In this document: piece by piece, positions 1-5,851 of the stretch
Numbering within the stretch: the stretch's first letter is position 1
How the letters are laid out: each line of letters opens with the position of its first letter
Assembly: GCA_905215635.1 (NCBI GenBank)
Contig: CAJMQX010000048.1
Location: 1-5,916 of the forward strand
Length of the DNA: 5,916 nucleotides
Reading direction: 5' to 3'
Source of the DNA: an uncultured bacterium
GTDB taxonomy: Bacteria > Bacillota_I > Bacilli_A > RF39 > UBA660
Position numbers and translations under genes: made by a program
The notes under the pieces: generated by a model
The model's database searches: none
What the model was told of the DNA's origin: nothing
The model's input: the letters and a program-made list of their open reading frames with translations, nothing else

Positions 1-13
1 TTAGTATGTTATG

Positions 14-22
14 TGTTATAAT
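14..22 (+). promoter_or_regulatory. Extended -10 promoter element upstream of divIC
   Basis: The sequence shows a perfect TATAAT at 17-22 preceded by TG at 14-15, which makes a consensus extended -10 element (TGnTATAAT). The matching -35 region would fall before base 1 and cannot be seen. The predicted transcription start is near 29, about 40 nt before the GTG start at 70. This suggests divIC can be transcribed on its own even if an upstream gene lies in the same operon. Confidence 0.6.
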
Positions 23-55
23 GTCTATGAATATAGTAAGAGATGTGTATCTTAG

Positions 56-62
56 AAAGGAG
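56..62 (+). promoter_or_regulatory. Ribosome binding site that decides the divIC start
   Basis: AAAGGAG lies 7 nt upstream of GTG at 70-72. This spacing is ideal, whereas the in-frame ATG at 43 has no comparable purine-rich site before it. The site therefore favours the GTG start and a 99-residue protein. Confidence 0.75.
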
Positions 63-69
63 TGATGGG

Positions 70-369
70 GTGAATAAGAAAAAAAGAAAAAAATCAAAAT
101 TTAAAATTAAAATCTTTATTTCTTTAATTGTCTTTGGTGCTATCACTTTTAGTTTGGGATATAATTTGTTTAATAATCTTAAGAGTATTAATCAAATGAA
201 ACAAGAGAAGGTTAGTTTGAAAAATAAAATAACAGATTTAGAAAAAGAAAAGAAAGTTTTGGAGACAGATATTCAAAAATTAGAAGATCCAGATTATATT
301 GCTAAATATGTTAGGGAAAAATATTTTTATTCTAAAGAAGGGGAATTGATTTTAAGAATTGATGAATAA
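70..369 (+). CDS. divIC: Septum formation initiator, DivIC/FtsB family
   Basis: This is a small bitopic membrane protein of the division machinery. In Gram-positive bacteria DivIC pairs with FtsL and DivIB at the septum and helps activate septal peptidoglycan synthesis. The 99-residue product has a very basic cytoplasmic N-terminus (residues 2-14, mostly Lys/Arg), one membrane segment (about 15-35) and a heptad-like coiled coil rich in Lys, Glu and Leu (about 37-72). It ends in the family's C-terminal motif (DPDYIAKYVREKYFYSKEGE, 73-92), which closely resembles the end of Bacillus DivIC. I chose GTG at 70 because AAAGGAG at 56-62 sits 7 nt before it. The longer reading from ATG at 43 would place that ribosome binding site inside the coding sequence and add an uncharged stretch before the basic tail. 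The family is certain. DivIC versus FtsB is a matter of naming, and DivIC fits a Firmicute. The gene is convergent with ftsH. Confidence 0.88.
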   Translation: MNKKKRKKSKFKIKIFISLIVFGAITFSLGYNLFNNLKSINQMKQEKVSLKNKITDLEKEKKVLETDIQKLEDPDYIAKYVREKYFYSKEGELILRIDE

Positions 370-371
370 TT

Positions 372-402
372 AAAAAGACGAAATGCTATTTTTCGTCTTT
401 TT
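372..402. terminator. Bidirectional terminator between divIC and ftsH
   Basis: A perfect 12-bp stem (AAAAAGACGAAA at 372-383 pairing with 391-402) closes a 7-nt loop at 384-390. Read rightward, the stem ends in a T run (398-402); read leftward, it also ends in TTTTT. It can therefore stop both the divIC transcript and the ftsH transcript. It overlaps the ftsH 3' end, and the ftsH stop codon (386-388) lies within the loop. The GACG/CGTC core is the only GC-rich part. Confidence 0.85.
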
Positions 403-2305
403 CTTCTTTCTTATGTTCTTTTTTTGTAGTTGTTTTTGTTTCGGTATTTTCTGATTTTTCTTCTTTCTTTTCTTTTGTTTCTGGAAGATGACCAGTTTCT
501 ACTAATGAATCAATTTCTTCTTTAGTAATTGTTTCTTCTTCAAGTAATGTTTCTGCAATTAGTTTTAATAAGTCTTTATTTTCTTTTAGAATTTTTTTAC
601 TTTTTTCGTAGCAAGTATTGATGATACTACGCATTTCTTCATCTATTTCATGAGCTACAATATCAGAGAAGTTTTTGTTTTTATTGTAGTCACGTCCTAA
701 GAAAGTATTTTCAGATGGTTCATCTAACATCATAGGCCCTAGTGAACTCATACCATACTCAGTTACCATTCTTCTAGCGATATTAGTAGCTTTTTTGAAA
801 TCATCATGAGCACCAGTTGTTACTTCATTAAAAGTTATTTCTTCTGCTACACGGCCTCCAAGTAGACCACAAATAGAATCTAGTAATTCTTTTTTAGTAT
901 AGTTGAAAGTATCTTCTTTAGGAGTCATCATAGTGTAGCCACCAGCATGTCCTCTTGGAATGATAGTGATTTTTTGTACTTCGTTAGCACCATCTAATTT
1001 AAGTCCTAGAACAGCATGTCCAGCTTCGTGATATGCTACTAGTTTCTTTTCTTTATCAGTATATTTTTTTGTTACTTTGGCAGGTCCCATTAATACTCTA
1101 TCAGTGGCTTCATCAATTTCAGCCATTGTAATAGCCTTTTTATTTCTTCTTACAGTTAATAAGGCAGCTTCATTTAATAGGTTTTCAAGGTCTGCTCCTG
1201 AAAAGCCAGGTGTTCTTTTAGCTAGGTTATCTAAAGTAACAGTTTTGTCTAAAACTTTGTTTTTAGCGTGTACAGCTAATATTTCTTTTCTTGCTTGTTT
1301 ATCAGGTAATGATACGGTGATTTGTCTATCAAATCTTCCAGGTCTTAATAAGGCTGGATCTAGAACATCAGGTCTGTTTGTGGCAGCAATGATAATTATG
1401 CCTTCGTTAGCACCAAAACCATCCATTTCTGTTAGTAATTGGTTTAATGTTTGTTCTCTTTCATCATGTCCACCGCCAAGACCAGCTCCTCTTTGTCTAC
1501 CAACAGCATCAATTTCATCGATGAATATTAGACATGGGGCATTCATTTTAGCTTGTTTAAACATATCTCTTACACGTGAAGCACCAATACCTACAAATAG
1601 CTCAACAAAATCAGAACCACTGATATAATAGAAAGGAACTTTTGCTTCTCCTGCTACGGCTTTAGCTAAAAGAGTTTTACCTGTTCCTGGAGGGCCTACT
1701 AATAGGATACCTTTAGGAATTCTTGCTCCCATACTTTGGAACTTTTTAGGATTTTTTAAGAAGTCAATTAATTCTTGTACTTCTTGTTTTTCTTCAGTTA
1801 ATCCAGCAACGTCTTTGAAAGTAGCAGTTTTTTCACCATCTACTAATACGGCTTTACTTCTACCAAAGTCCATTGATTTACCACCAGAACCTAGTTGACG
1901 AGTAAATAACCAAAGCATAGCTCCTGCTAATAAAAGCATTGGAACATATTCTAAGACAACATACCAAGATGAAGTATCAGAATCTTTTTCTACGGTTAAT
2001 TTGAAGTTTTGTTTTTCTTCAGCAGTAAGGATTTTTTTCATAAATTCTTCTGATACTGGAATGTATAACTTAAAAACTTCATTATCTCCATATTCTTTTA
2101 ATTTACCACTAATTTCATAATTTTCTGAACGTACTTTATTTATAATAGTCATTTCAGAAATTTTACTATCTTCAAGGGCAGTCATAAATTCACTGGCATT
2201 TAATTCATGAACAGTATTTCCTTTTAGATTAACTACTACCATACATAATACTATAAAGAATAGTAAGAAGACATATGGCATCAAATTATTGTTCTTTTTC
2301 TTCAT
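386..2305 (-). CDS. ftsH: ATP-dependent zinc metalloprotease FtsH
   Basis: FtsH is a membrane-anchored hexameric AAA+ protease that extracts and degrades misfolded membrane proteins and short-lived regulators. The 639-residue product is full length for the family. In order it has membrane segment 1 (about 9-27), an extracytoplasmic domain (about 28-112), membrane segment 2 (about 114-134) and the AAA+ module: Walker A GPPGTGKT 204-211, pore motif FVG 237-239, Walker B LIFIDE 259-264, and second region of homology with arginine fingers R321 and R324. The M41 peptidase domain follows, with HEAGH at 426-430 (ligands H426 and H430, catalytic E427) and a likely third zinc ligand D502 in TTGAHDDF. 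All key residues are present. The tail from about 609 is a low-complexity Lys/Glu/Thr stretch, probably disordered. The start ATG has an ideal AAGGAGG at 2314-2320, spaced 8 nt, and overlaps the tilS end by 20 nt. It has its own promoter candidate inside tilS, and its stop lies in the shared terminator loop. Confidence 0.98.
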   Translation of the reverse strand: MKKKNNNLMPYVFLLFFIVLCMVVVNLKGNTVHELNASEFMTALEDSKISEMTIINKVRSENYEISGKLKEYGDNEVFKLYIPVSEEFMKKILTAEEKQNFKLTVEKDSDTSSWYVVLEYVPMLLLAGAMLWLFTRQLGSGGKSMDFGRSKAVLVDGEKTATFKDVAGLTEEKQEVQELIDFLKNPKKFQSMGARIPKGILLVGPPGTGKTLLAKAVAGEAKVPFYYISGSDFVELFVGIGASRVRDMFKQAKMNAPCLIFIDEIDAVGRQRGAGLGGGHDEREQTLNQLLTEMDGFGANEGIIIIAATNRPDVLDPALLRPGRFDRQITVSLPDKQARKEILAVHAKNKVLDKTVTLDNLAKRTPGFSGADLENLLNEAALLTVRRNKKAITMAEIDEATDRVLMGPAKVTKKYTDKEKKLVAYHEAGHAVLGLKLDGANEVQKITIIPRGHAGGYTMMTPKEDTFNYTKKELLDSICGLLGGRVAEEITFNEVTTGAHDDFKKATNIARRMVTEYGMSSLGPMMLDEPSENTFLGRDYNKNKNFSDIVAHEIDEEMRSIINTCYEKSKKILKENKDLLKLIAETLLEEETITKEEIDSLVETGHLPETKEKKEEKSENTETKTTTKKEHKKEEKDEK

Positions 2306-3653
2306 TTATATTTCCTCCTTCATAATAACTAGTAAGTATTATATCACATATTTCATTTTTTTTAACATTATATTTTGATTTTTTTAGATTGGGTATCCAG
2401 ATGATATTATCATTGCTATCTACTAGTAACGGATAATGGTTTCTTAGATTTTTAGGAATTTTGTTTTCTATAAAAATATCACTTACTTTCTTTTTACCAT
2501 TTAGTCCTAACAAGTATATATAGTCTCCATTTTTTTTGTATCTTATATGTAACGGAAGTGCTATTTTACTTGAATTTAGTCTACATACATTGTTTCCATT
2601 GTCTTCAAAATTAGAAATCATTTTTGGTTTGAGTTTACTAATAATGAAACCATTATTTTGATAACTATCTGTAAATAATTCATCATAATCATTTTTAGGG
2701 TTATCATAATTACTATTATTAGAAATAATTATTTTATTGTAAATTTTAGTAGCAAAGTAACCTTGTGGTAAATTGATAGTTAGGTTAGGTTTAGAATTTT
2801 CTGTTAATTTAATAATGTCTTTAATATGTTTGTTTTTAATAATATTGTCGTGATTATCATAAATATTACTTAGTAAATAAAAGATAATATTTTTCTTTAT
2901 TAGTGGATGTTCTTTTTTAAAAATATCTATATTAATAGTATTGTTTTGATAATGCATTTTAATTTTATCTAAAGTAACATCTTCAAGATAGTTATAATAT
3001 TCTTGAATGGTATTAGAGTATGTTAAGAATTTTTGATGAACGAGTGGATCTTCTTCTTTTAATAGGGGAAGAATGTTCTTTCTAATTCTATTTCTTTTAT
3101 AAGTAGTATCTTCATTGGTAATATCAATATAATATTTAATATTATTATCTTTATTATATTTAAGGAGGTCTTCTTTAGTTAGACTAAGTAATGGTCTTAT
3201 TATAGTATAGTTATTCATTTTAGAATACATTTTGATACCAGCATAGCCTTCAAGATTAGAACCACGAATAATTTTCATTAGAATAGTTTCAATTAAATCA
3301 TCACCATGGTGAGCTAGAAATAAAGTATGTGAGTGGTATTTTTTTAATATTTCTTCATAAAAATTATATCTTTTATTACGGGCTTCATTTTCAAAATTAT
3401 TTTCTTGATAATTATTAATATGATAGCATTCGAAGATAGTATTTGAGTTATGACAATATTCTTTTAAATAATCTTCTTCTTCTTGACTTTCTTTTCTTTT
3501 ATTATGATTTACATGTGCACAGACAATTTTCTTATCAAGATTAGTTTTTAATAAATTTAGAAGTGCCATTGAATCAGGACCTGCAGATACTCCTACGACG
3601 ATATATTCATCATCTGGTAATTCTAATGATTTAATAAGATTATCAATATACAT
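2286..3653 (-). CDS. tilS: tRNA(Ile)-lysidine synthase TilS
   Basis: TilS uses ATP to attach lysine to C34 of tRNA-Ile(CAU). This switches the tRNA from Met to Ile charging and lets it read AUA codons, which should be frequent in so AT-rich a genome. The 455-residue product has an N-terminal PP-loop ATPase domain: P-loop SAGPDS at 23-28, AHVNH 46-50, AHHGDDLIET 114-123, RPLL 153-156 and the RNRIR segment 187-191. An Asn/Ile/Lys-rich, poorly conserved middle region follows. The TilS C-terminal domain (about 364-440) carries GDYI, a KKVSDIF segment, KIP, and IIWIPNLKKS. The first glycine of the usual SGGxDS is Ala here. The ATG start has AGGAGG at 3660-3665, spaced 6 nt. It is the first gene of a tilS-ftsH operon and overlaps ftsH by 20 nt. 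Its codons for Glu-Gly-Gly (residues 445-447) double as the ftsH Shine-Dalgarno sequence. hpt, often found next to tilS in Bacilli, is not between them. Confidence 0.96.
   Translation of the reverse strand: MYIDNLIKSLELPDDEYIVVGVSAGPDSMALLNLLKTNLDKKIVCAHVNHNKRKESQEEEDYLKEYCHNSNTIFECYHINNYQENNFENEARNKRYNFYEEILKKYHSHTLFLAHHGDDLIETILMKIIRGSNLEGYAGIKMYSKMNNYTIIRPLLSLTKEDLLKYNKDNNIKYYIDITNEDTTYKRNRIRKNILPLLKEEDPLVHQKFLTYSNTIQEYYNYLEDVTLDKIKMHYQNNTINIDIFKKEHPLIKKNIIFYLLSNIYDNHDNIIKNKHIKDIIKLTENSKPNLTINLPQGYFATKIYNKIIISNNSNYDNPKNDYDELFTDSYQNNGFIISKLKPKMISNFEDNGNNVCRLNSSKIALPLHIRYKKNGDYIYLLGLNGKKKVSDIFIENKIPKNLRNHYPLLVDSNDNIIWIPNLKKSKYNVKKNEICDIILTSYYEGGNINEEKEQ
2314..2320 (-). promoter_or_regulatory. 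ftsH Shine-Dalgarno embedded in tilS codons
   Basis: AAGGAGG on the minus strand lies 8 nt before the ftsH ATG and within the last codons of tilS. Ribosomes finishing tilS terminate 20 nt downstream of the ftsH start, so translational coupling is likely. Confidence 0.8.
2338..2365 (-). promoter_or_regulatory. Internal promoter for ftsH within the tilS 3' end
   Basis: On the minus strand there is a perfect TATAAT (2338-2343) with an extended TGA immediately upstream. A weak -35 TTAAAA (2360-2365, 4 of 6 matches) lies 16 bp away. Transcription would start near 2331, about 25 nt before the ftsH ATG, leaving room for the strong Shine-Dalgarno. This would let ftsH be expressed separately from tilS. 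It lies inside tilS coding sequence, so codon constraints may also shape it; the match to the tilS promoter supports a real signal. Confidence 0.6.
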
Positions 3654-3676
3654 AAAATTCCTCCTGACTTGTATGT

Positions 3677-3705
3677 ATTATATCAAAATAATTATTAGAA
3701 GTAAA
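3677..3705 (-). promoter_or_regulatory. Promoter for tilS-ftsH
   Basis: On the minus strand TATAAT (3677-3682) is preceded by TGA, giving an extended -10. A -35 TTTACT (3700-3705, 4 of 6 matches) lies at the optimal 17-bp spacing. The predicted transcript starts near 3670, leaving only about 16 nt of leader. The AGGAGG site at 3660-3665 would therefore begin a few bases from the 5' end. Confidence 0.75.
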
Positions 3706-3907
3706 TAAAGATATATAAAGAGATTATGGGAAATAATGATAAAAAATGACTTGATTTTCATGAGTATATTATCTTAATAATTTAGAAATTATTTAAGTGA
3801 TTAAAATATATAATTATTTAATGATATAAAATATAATAAAATAACATTAGAATGGTTGGATTAGTTATGAATAGAAATTAAAAAATTTACAAAAAGTAGA
3901 TTTTCTC
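3706..3907. other. Extremely AT-rich divergent intergenic core
   Basis: This is the gene-free centre between the tilS and parA promoters. Hand counting gives 28 G/C in 180 bases (3721-3900, about 16% GC) and 4 G/C in 60 bases (3781-3840, about 7%). It holds an imperfect palindrome (3773-3797) and a 10-bp direct repeat AATTATTTAA (3787-3796 and 3812-3821). I see no DnaA box matching TTATNCACA, no tRNA and no credible small gene; the longest reading I noted, 3736-3777, is 13 codons and has no ribosome binding site. Its role may simply be an upstream promoter spacer, or DNA that opens or bends easily. Confidence 0.6.
3773..3797. repeat. AT-rich imperfect palindrome
   Basis: CTTAATAATTT (3773-3783) and AAATTATTTAAG (3786-3797) are inverted copies separated by AG, with a single extra T in the right arm. 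The inner 8 bp of each arm match perfectly. In sequence this AT-rich, such palindromes arise by chance fairly often, so a protein-binding function is only a possibility. Confidence 0.4.
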
Positions 3908-3936
3908 TTTTCAAACAAGTAAAAATTTGATAGAAT
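3908..3936 (+). promoter_or_regulatory. Candidate promoter for parA-parB
   Basis: An extended -10 TGATAGAAT (TG at 3928-3929, TAGAAT 3931-3936, 5 of 6 matches) has a -35 TTTTCA (3908-3913, 4 of 6 matches) at the optimal 17-bp spacing. The transcript would start near 3943 and carry a leader of about 83 nt. An alternative is the perfect TATAAT at 3998-4003, but it lacks the extended TG and a good -35, and would start transcription almost on the Shine-Dalgarno. Confidence 0.55.
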
Positions 3937-3957
3937 ATATATGATTGTATATGTTAT

Positions 3958-3981
3958 ATGATATGTCTTATGAGATATCAT
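3958..3981 (+). repeat. Inverted repeat in the parA leader
   Basis: ATGATAT (3958-3964) and ATATCAT (3975-3981) are perfect inverted copies 10 nt apart, placed between the predicted parA transcription start and its ribosome binding site. They could be an operator half-site pair or a weak leader hairpin. ParA proteins of some plasmid systems repress their own operon, but nothing here shows that directly. Confidence 0.35.
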
Positions 3982-4025
3982 TTTAATTCTTATAAATTAT
4001 AATTGTCAGTAGAGGTGAAGTAAAC

Positions 4026-4844
4026 ATGGGAAAAATAATAGCGATTGTTAATCAAAAGGGTGGCGTTGGTAAAACTACGACAAGTATTAATTTATCGGCT
4101 TCTTTAGGAACATTAGGAAAAAAAGTATTAATGATAGATTTAGATCCACAAGGAAATGCTACAACTGGTGTTGGTGTAGAAAAAAAGAATTTAACTAAGA
4201 GTATTTATGAGGTTATGACATTTAAATGTCCAGTGGAAGAGGCAATAATACATACTAAGAGTACTAATCTAGATGTAATTCCCGCTTATTTGAATTTATC
4301 ATTGGTGGAAATGGAACTTATTGAACTTGAAAGAAAGTATAGAGATACAGAACAGAAATTTAATAGAGTATTACGCTTAAAAGAGGAATTAGGTAAGGTT
4401 AAGGAGAGATATGATTTTATTATTATAGATTGCCCACCTTCATTAGGAATACTTACTACTAATGCTTTAGCAGCATCTGATTCTGTACTTATTCCAGTTC
4501 AATGTGAGTATTATGCGTTAGAAGGAATAATGCAACTTATAAATACTATTATGTTAGCTCAAAGAAAAGTTAATCCTAATCTAGACATTGAAGGAGTTCT
4601 TTTGACAATGTTAAGTGTTAATACAAATTTAGGATTAGAAGTAATTAATAGTATTAAGGAATTCTTTAAAGAAAGAGTGTATGATACAATTATTCCTAGA
4701 CTAATTAAGTTAGCAGAAGCTCCTAGTCATGGAAAGACTATTTTAGATTATGATCCAAGAGGTAAAGGATCTAGAGCTTATATTAACTTAGCTAAAGAAG
4801 TAATAGAAAGAAATACTAATCATGAACAAACTAATAATGTATAA
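4026..4844 (+). CDS. parA: Chromosome-partitioning ATPase ParA (Soj)
   Basis: ParA/Soj is a deviant Walker-type ATPase that dimerises on ATP, binds the nucleoid, and works with ParB to separate origins; in Bacillus it also controls DnaA. The 272-residue product has the deviant Walker A KGGVGKTT (11-18, with signature K11 and catalytic K16), Walker A' IDLDPQGN (D38, D40), Walker B FIIIDCPP (D135), CEYYALEG (160-167) and the C-terminal EAPSHGK...YDPRGKGS region. Compared from memory with Bacillus Soj (253 residues), it carries ten extra residues between about 88 and 120, Glu/Lys/Arg-rich and possibly helical. It also has Asn199 where Soj has DNA-binding Arg189, and Lys228 where Soj has Arg218. 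The short N-terminus is typical of chromosomal, not plasmid, ParA. GAGGTGA (4012-4018) lies 7 nt before the ATG. parB follows after 57 nt in the same direction, consistent with one operon. MinD-like proteins are excluded by the Soj-specific motifs. Confidence 0.96.
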   Translation: MGKIIAIVNQKGGVGKTTTSINLSASLGTLGKKVLMIDLDPQGNATTGVGVEKKNLTKSIYEVMTFKCPVEEAIIHTKSTNLDVIPAYLNLSLVEMELIELERKYRDTEQKFNRVLRLKEELGKVKERYDFIIIDCPPSLGILTTNALAASDSVLIPVQCEYYALEGIMQLINTIMLAQRKVNPNLDIEGVLLTMLSVNTNLGLEVINSIKEFFKERVYDTIIPRLIKLAEAPSHGKTILDYDPRGKGSRAYINLAKEVIERNTNHEQTNNV

Positions 4845-4901
4845 TATTTAGTAAAAATAATAAATAATAATGAAAATCTTTACTTTTGAAGGGAGAGATT
4901 A

Positions 4902-5783
4902 ATGATGGAACAAAAAAATAAAGCTTTAGGTAGAGGATTGGAACAATTATTTACTAGTGAAGTATTAGATTTTGATTCTTTTGAATCTAATATTTTAAAT
5001 ACTGCTGATAAGGAAGATATTAAACAGATTAACTTATCAGAAATAAGATCAAATCCATATCAGCCTAGAAAGACATTTAATGAAGAAGCACTTAAAGAGT
5101 TAGCAGAGTCTATTAAGAACTATGGTGTTTTTCAACCTATTATTGTTAAGAAAAGTATCAAGGGATATGATTTGGTAGCAGGAGAACGTAGAGTAAAAGC
5201 TTCTAAAATGGCAGGCATGGAAACTATTCCTGCTATAATTAAAGACTTTTCTGATGATATGATGAGAGAAATAGCTCTTTTAGAAAATTTACAAAGAGAA
5301 AACTTAACAGCAATAGAATTAGCGTGGGCTTATAAAGGTATTATTGATAGTTTACATATTACACAAGATGAGTTAGCTAATAAGCTTGGTAAAAGCAGAA
5401 GTAATATTACTAATGTTTTAGGTCTTCTTAGATTACCTACTAAAGTTCAAGATATGGTTTTAGATGGTAGATTATCAATGGGACATGCAAGGGAGCTTAG
5501 CAAACTTGAAGATAGAGAACAAATATTAAAATATGCTAATGAGATTGTTAACAAGAATTTATCGGTAAGAGATGTTGAAGCATTATCTAAGGGAACTGAT
5601 GTTAAGAAGAAGAATCCTATTAATAGAGATAAGAAAGATAATAAATATCATTATATAGAAAAAGAATTAAGAGAAGTTCTTGGTACAAAAGTAAAAATTA
5701 ATAATAAAAAAATGGAAATAAGTTTTGAAAATGTTAATGATTTAAGTAGAATTTTAGAAATTATGAATATAAAAATTGATTGA
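4902..5783 (+). CDS. parB: Chromosome-partitioning CTPase ParB (Spo0J)
   Basis: ParB/Spo0J is a CTP-dependent DNA clamp that loads at parS sites near the origin, spreads, recruits SMC and stimulates ParA ATPase. The 293-residue product begins with the ParA-activating peptide ALGRGLEQLF (8-17; R11 is the finger-like arginine). The N-terminal CTP-binding domain carries GERR (94-97) and ENLQRE (128-133). The helix-turn-helix parS-binding domain spans about 154-179 and includes R166, equivalent to Bacillus R149. A Lys/Asn-rich linker (about 230-247) leads to the C-terminal dimerisation domain (about 248-293). The spacing of these motifs equals Bacillus Spo0J shifted by 17, so the extra length is all in the linker before the CTP domain. 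The paralogue Noc is less likely, given the N-terminal peptide and the adjacent parA. Two tandem ATGs (4902, 4905) both suit the GGAG at 4892-4895; I keep the first. The TGA stop shows standard code use. Confidence 0.96.
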   Translation: MMEQKNKALGRGLEQLFTSEVLDFDSFESNILNTADKEDIKQINLSEIRSNPYQPRKTFNEEALKELAESIKNYGVFQPIIVKKSIKGYDLVAGERRVKASKMAGMETIPAIIKDFSDDMMREIALLENLQRENLTAIELAWAYKGIIDSLHITQDELANKLGKSRSNITNVLGLLRLPTKVQDMVLDGRLSMGHARELSKLEDREQILKYANEIVNKNLSVRDVEALSKGTDVKKKNPINRDKKDNKYHYIEKELREVLGTKVKINNKKMEISFENVNDLSRILEIMNIKID

Positions 5784-5814
5784 TTTTATAAAGGATAAGA
5801 GATTTTAATAATTT

Positions 5815-5839
5815 TGAACTTGTCAATAAAAAGTAGACA
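5815..5839. repeat. Putative IS3-type terminal inverted repeat
   Basis: The segment starts with TGAACTTGTC and ends in GTAGACA. Only one copy is in the window, so the outer boundary at 5815 is inferred from the 5'-TG...CA-3' rule for this family and from the position relative to the transposase stop codon. Confidence 0.6.
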
Positions 5840-5851
5840 GTAAAAAGATAT

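Noticed and set aside
43..69. Nine-residue N-terminal extension of the division protein from ATG at 43
   Set aside because: The extension contains the AAAGGAG ribosome binding site itself, and GTG at 70 is ideally spaced after it and gives the usual basic N-terminus.
390..480. T-rich low-complexity tract as a functional repeat
   Set aside because: It is the complement of the Lys/Glu-rich C-terminal tail codons of ftsH and is explained by the protein sequence.
1077..1628. Open reading frame of 183 codons on the + strand
   Set aside because: It lies entirely antisense to the highly conserved AAA+ part of ftsH, has no ribosome binding site and no recognisable domain; it is a shadow of ftsH codon usage.
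3736..3777. Thirteen-codon reading frame in the intergenic region
   Set aside because: It has no ribosome binding site, is too short to judge, and such frames are common by chance in AT-rich DNA.
3654..4025. Possible replication origin at the tilS-parA divergence
   Set aside because: No sequence close to the DnaA box TTATNCACA or its complement was seen, and dnaA is not in the window; divergent genes and high AT content alone are not enough.
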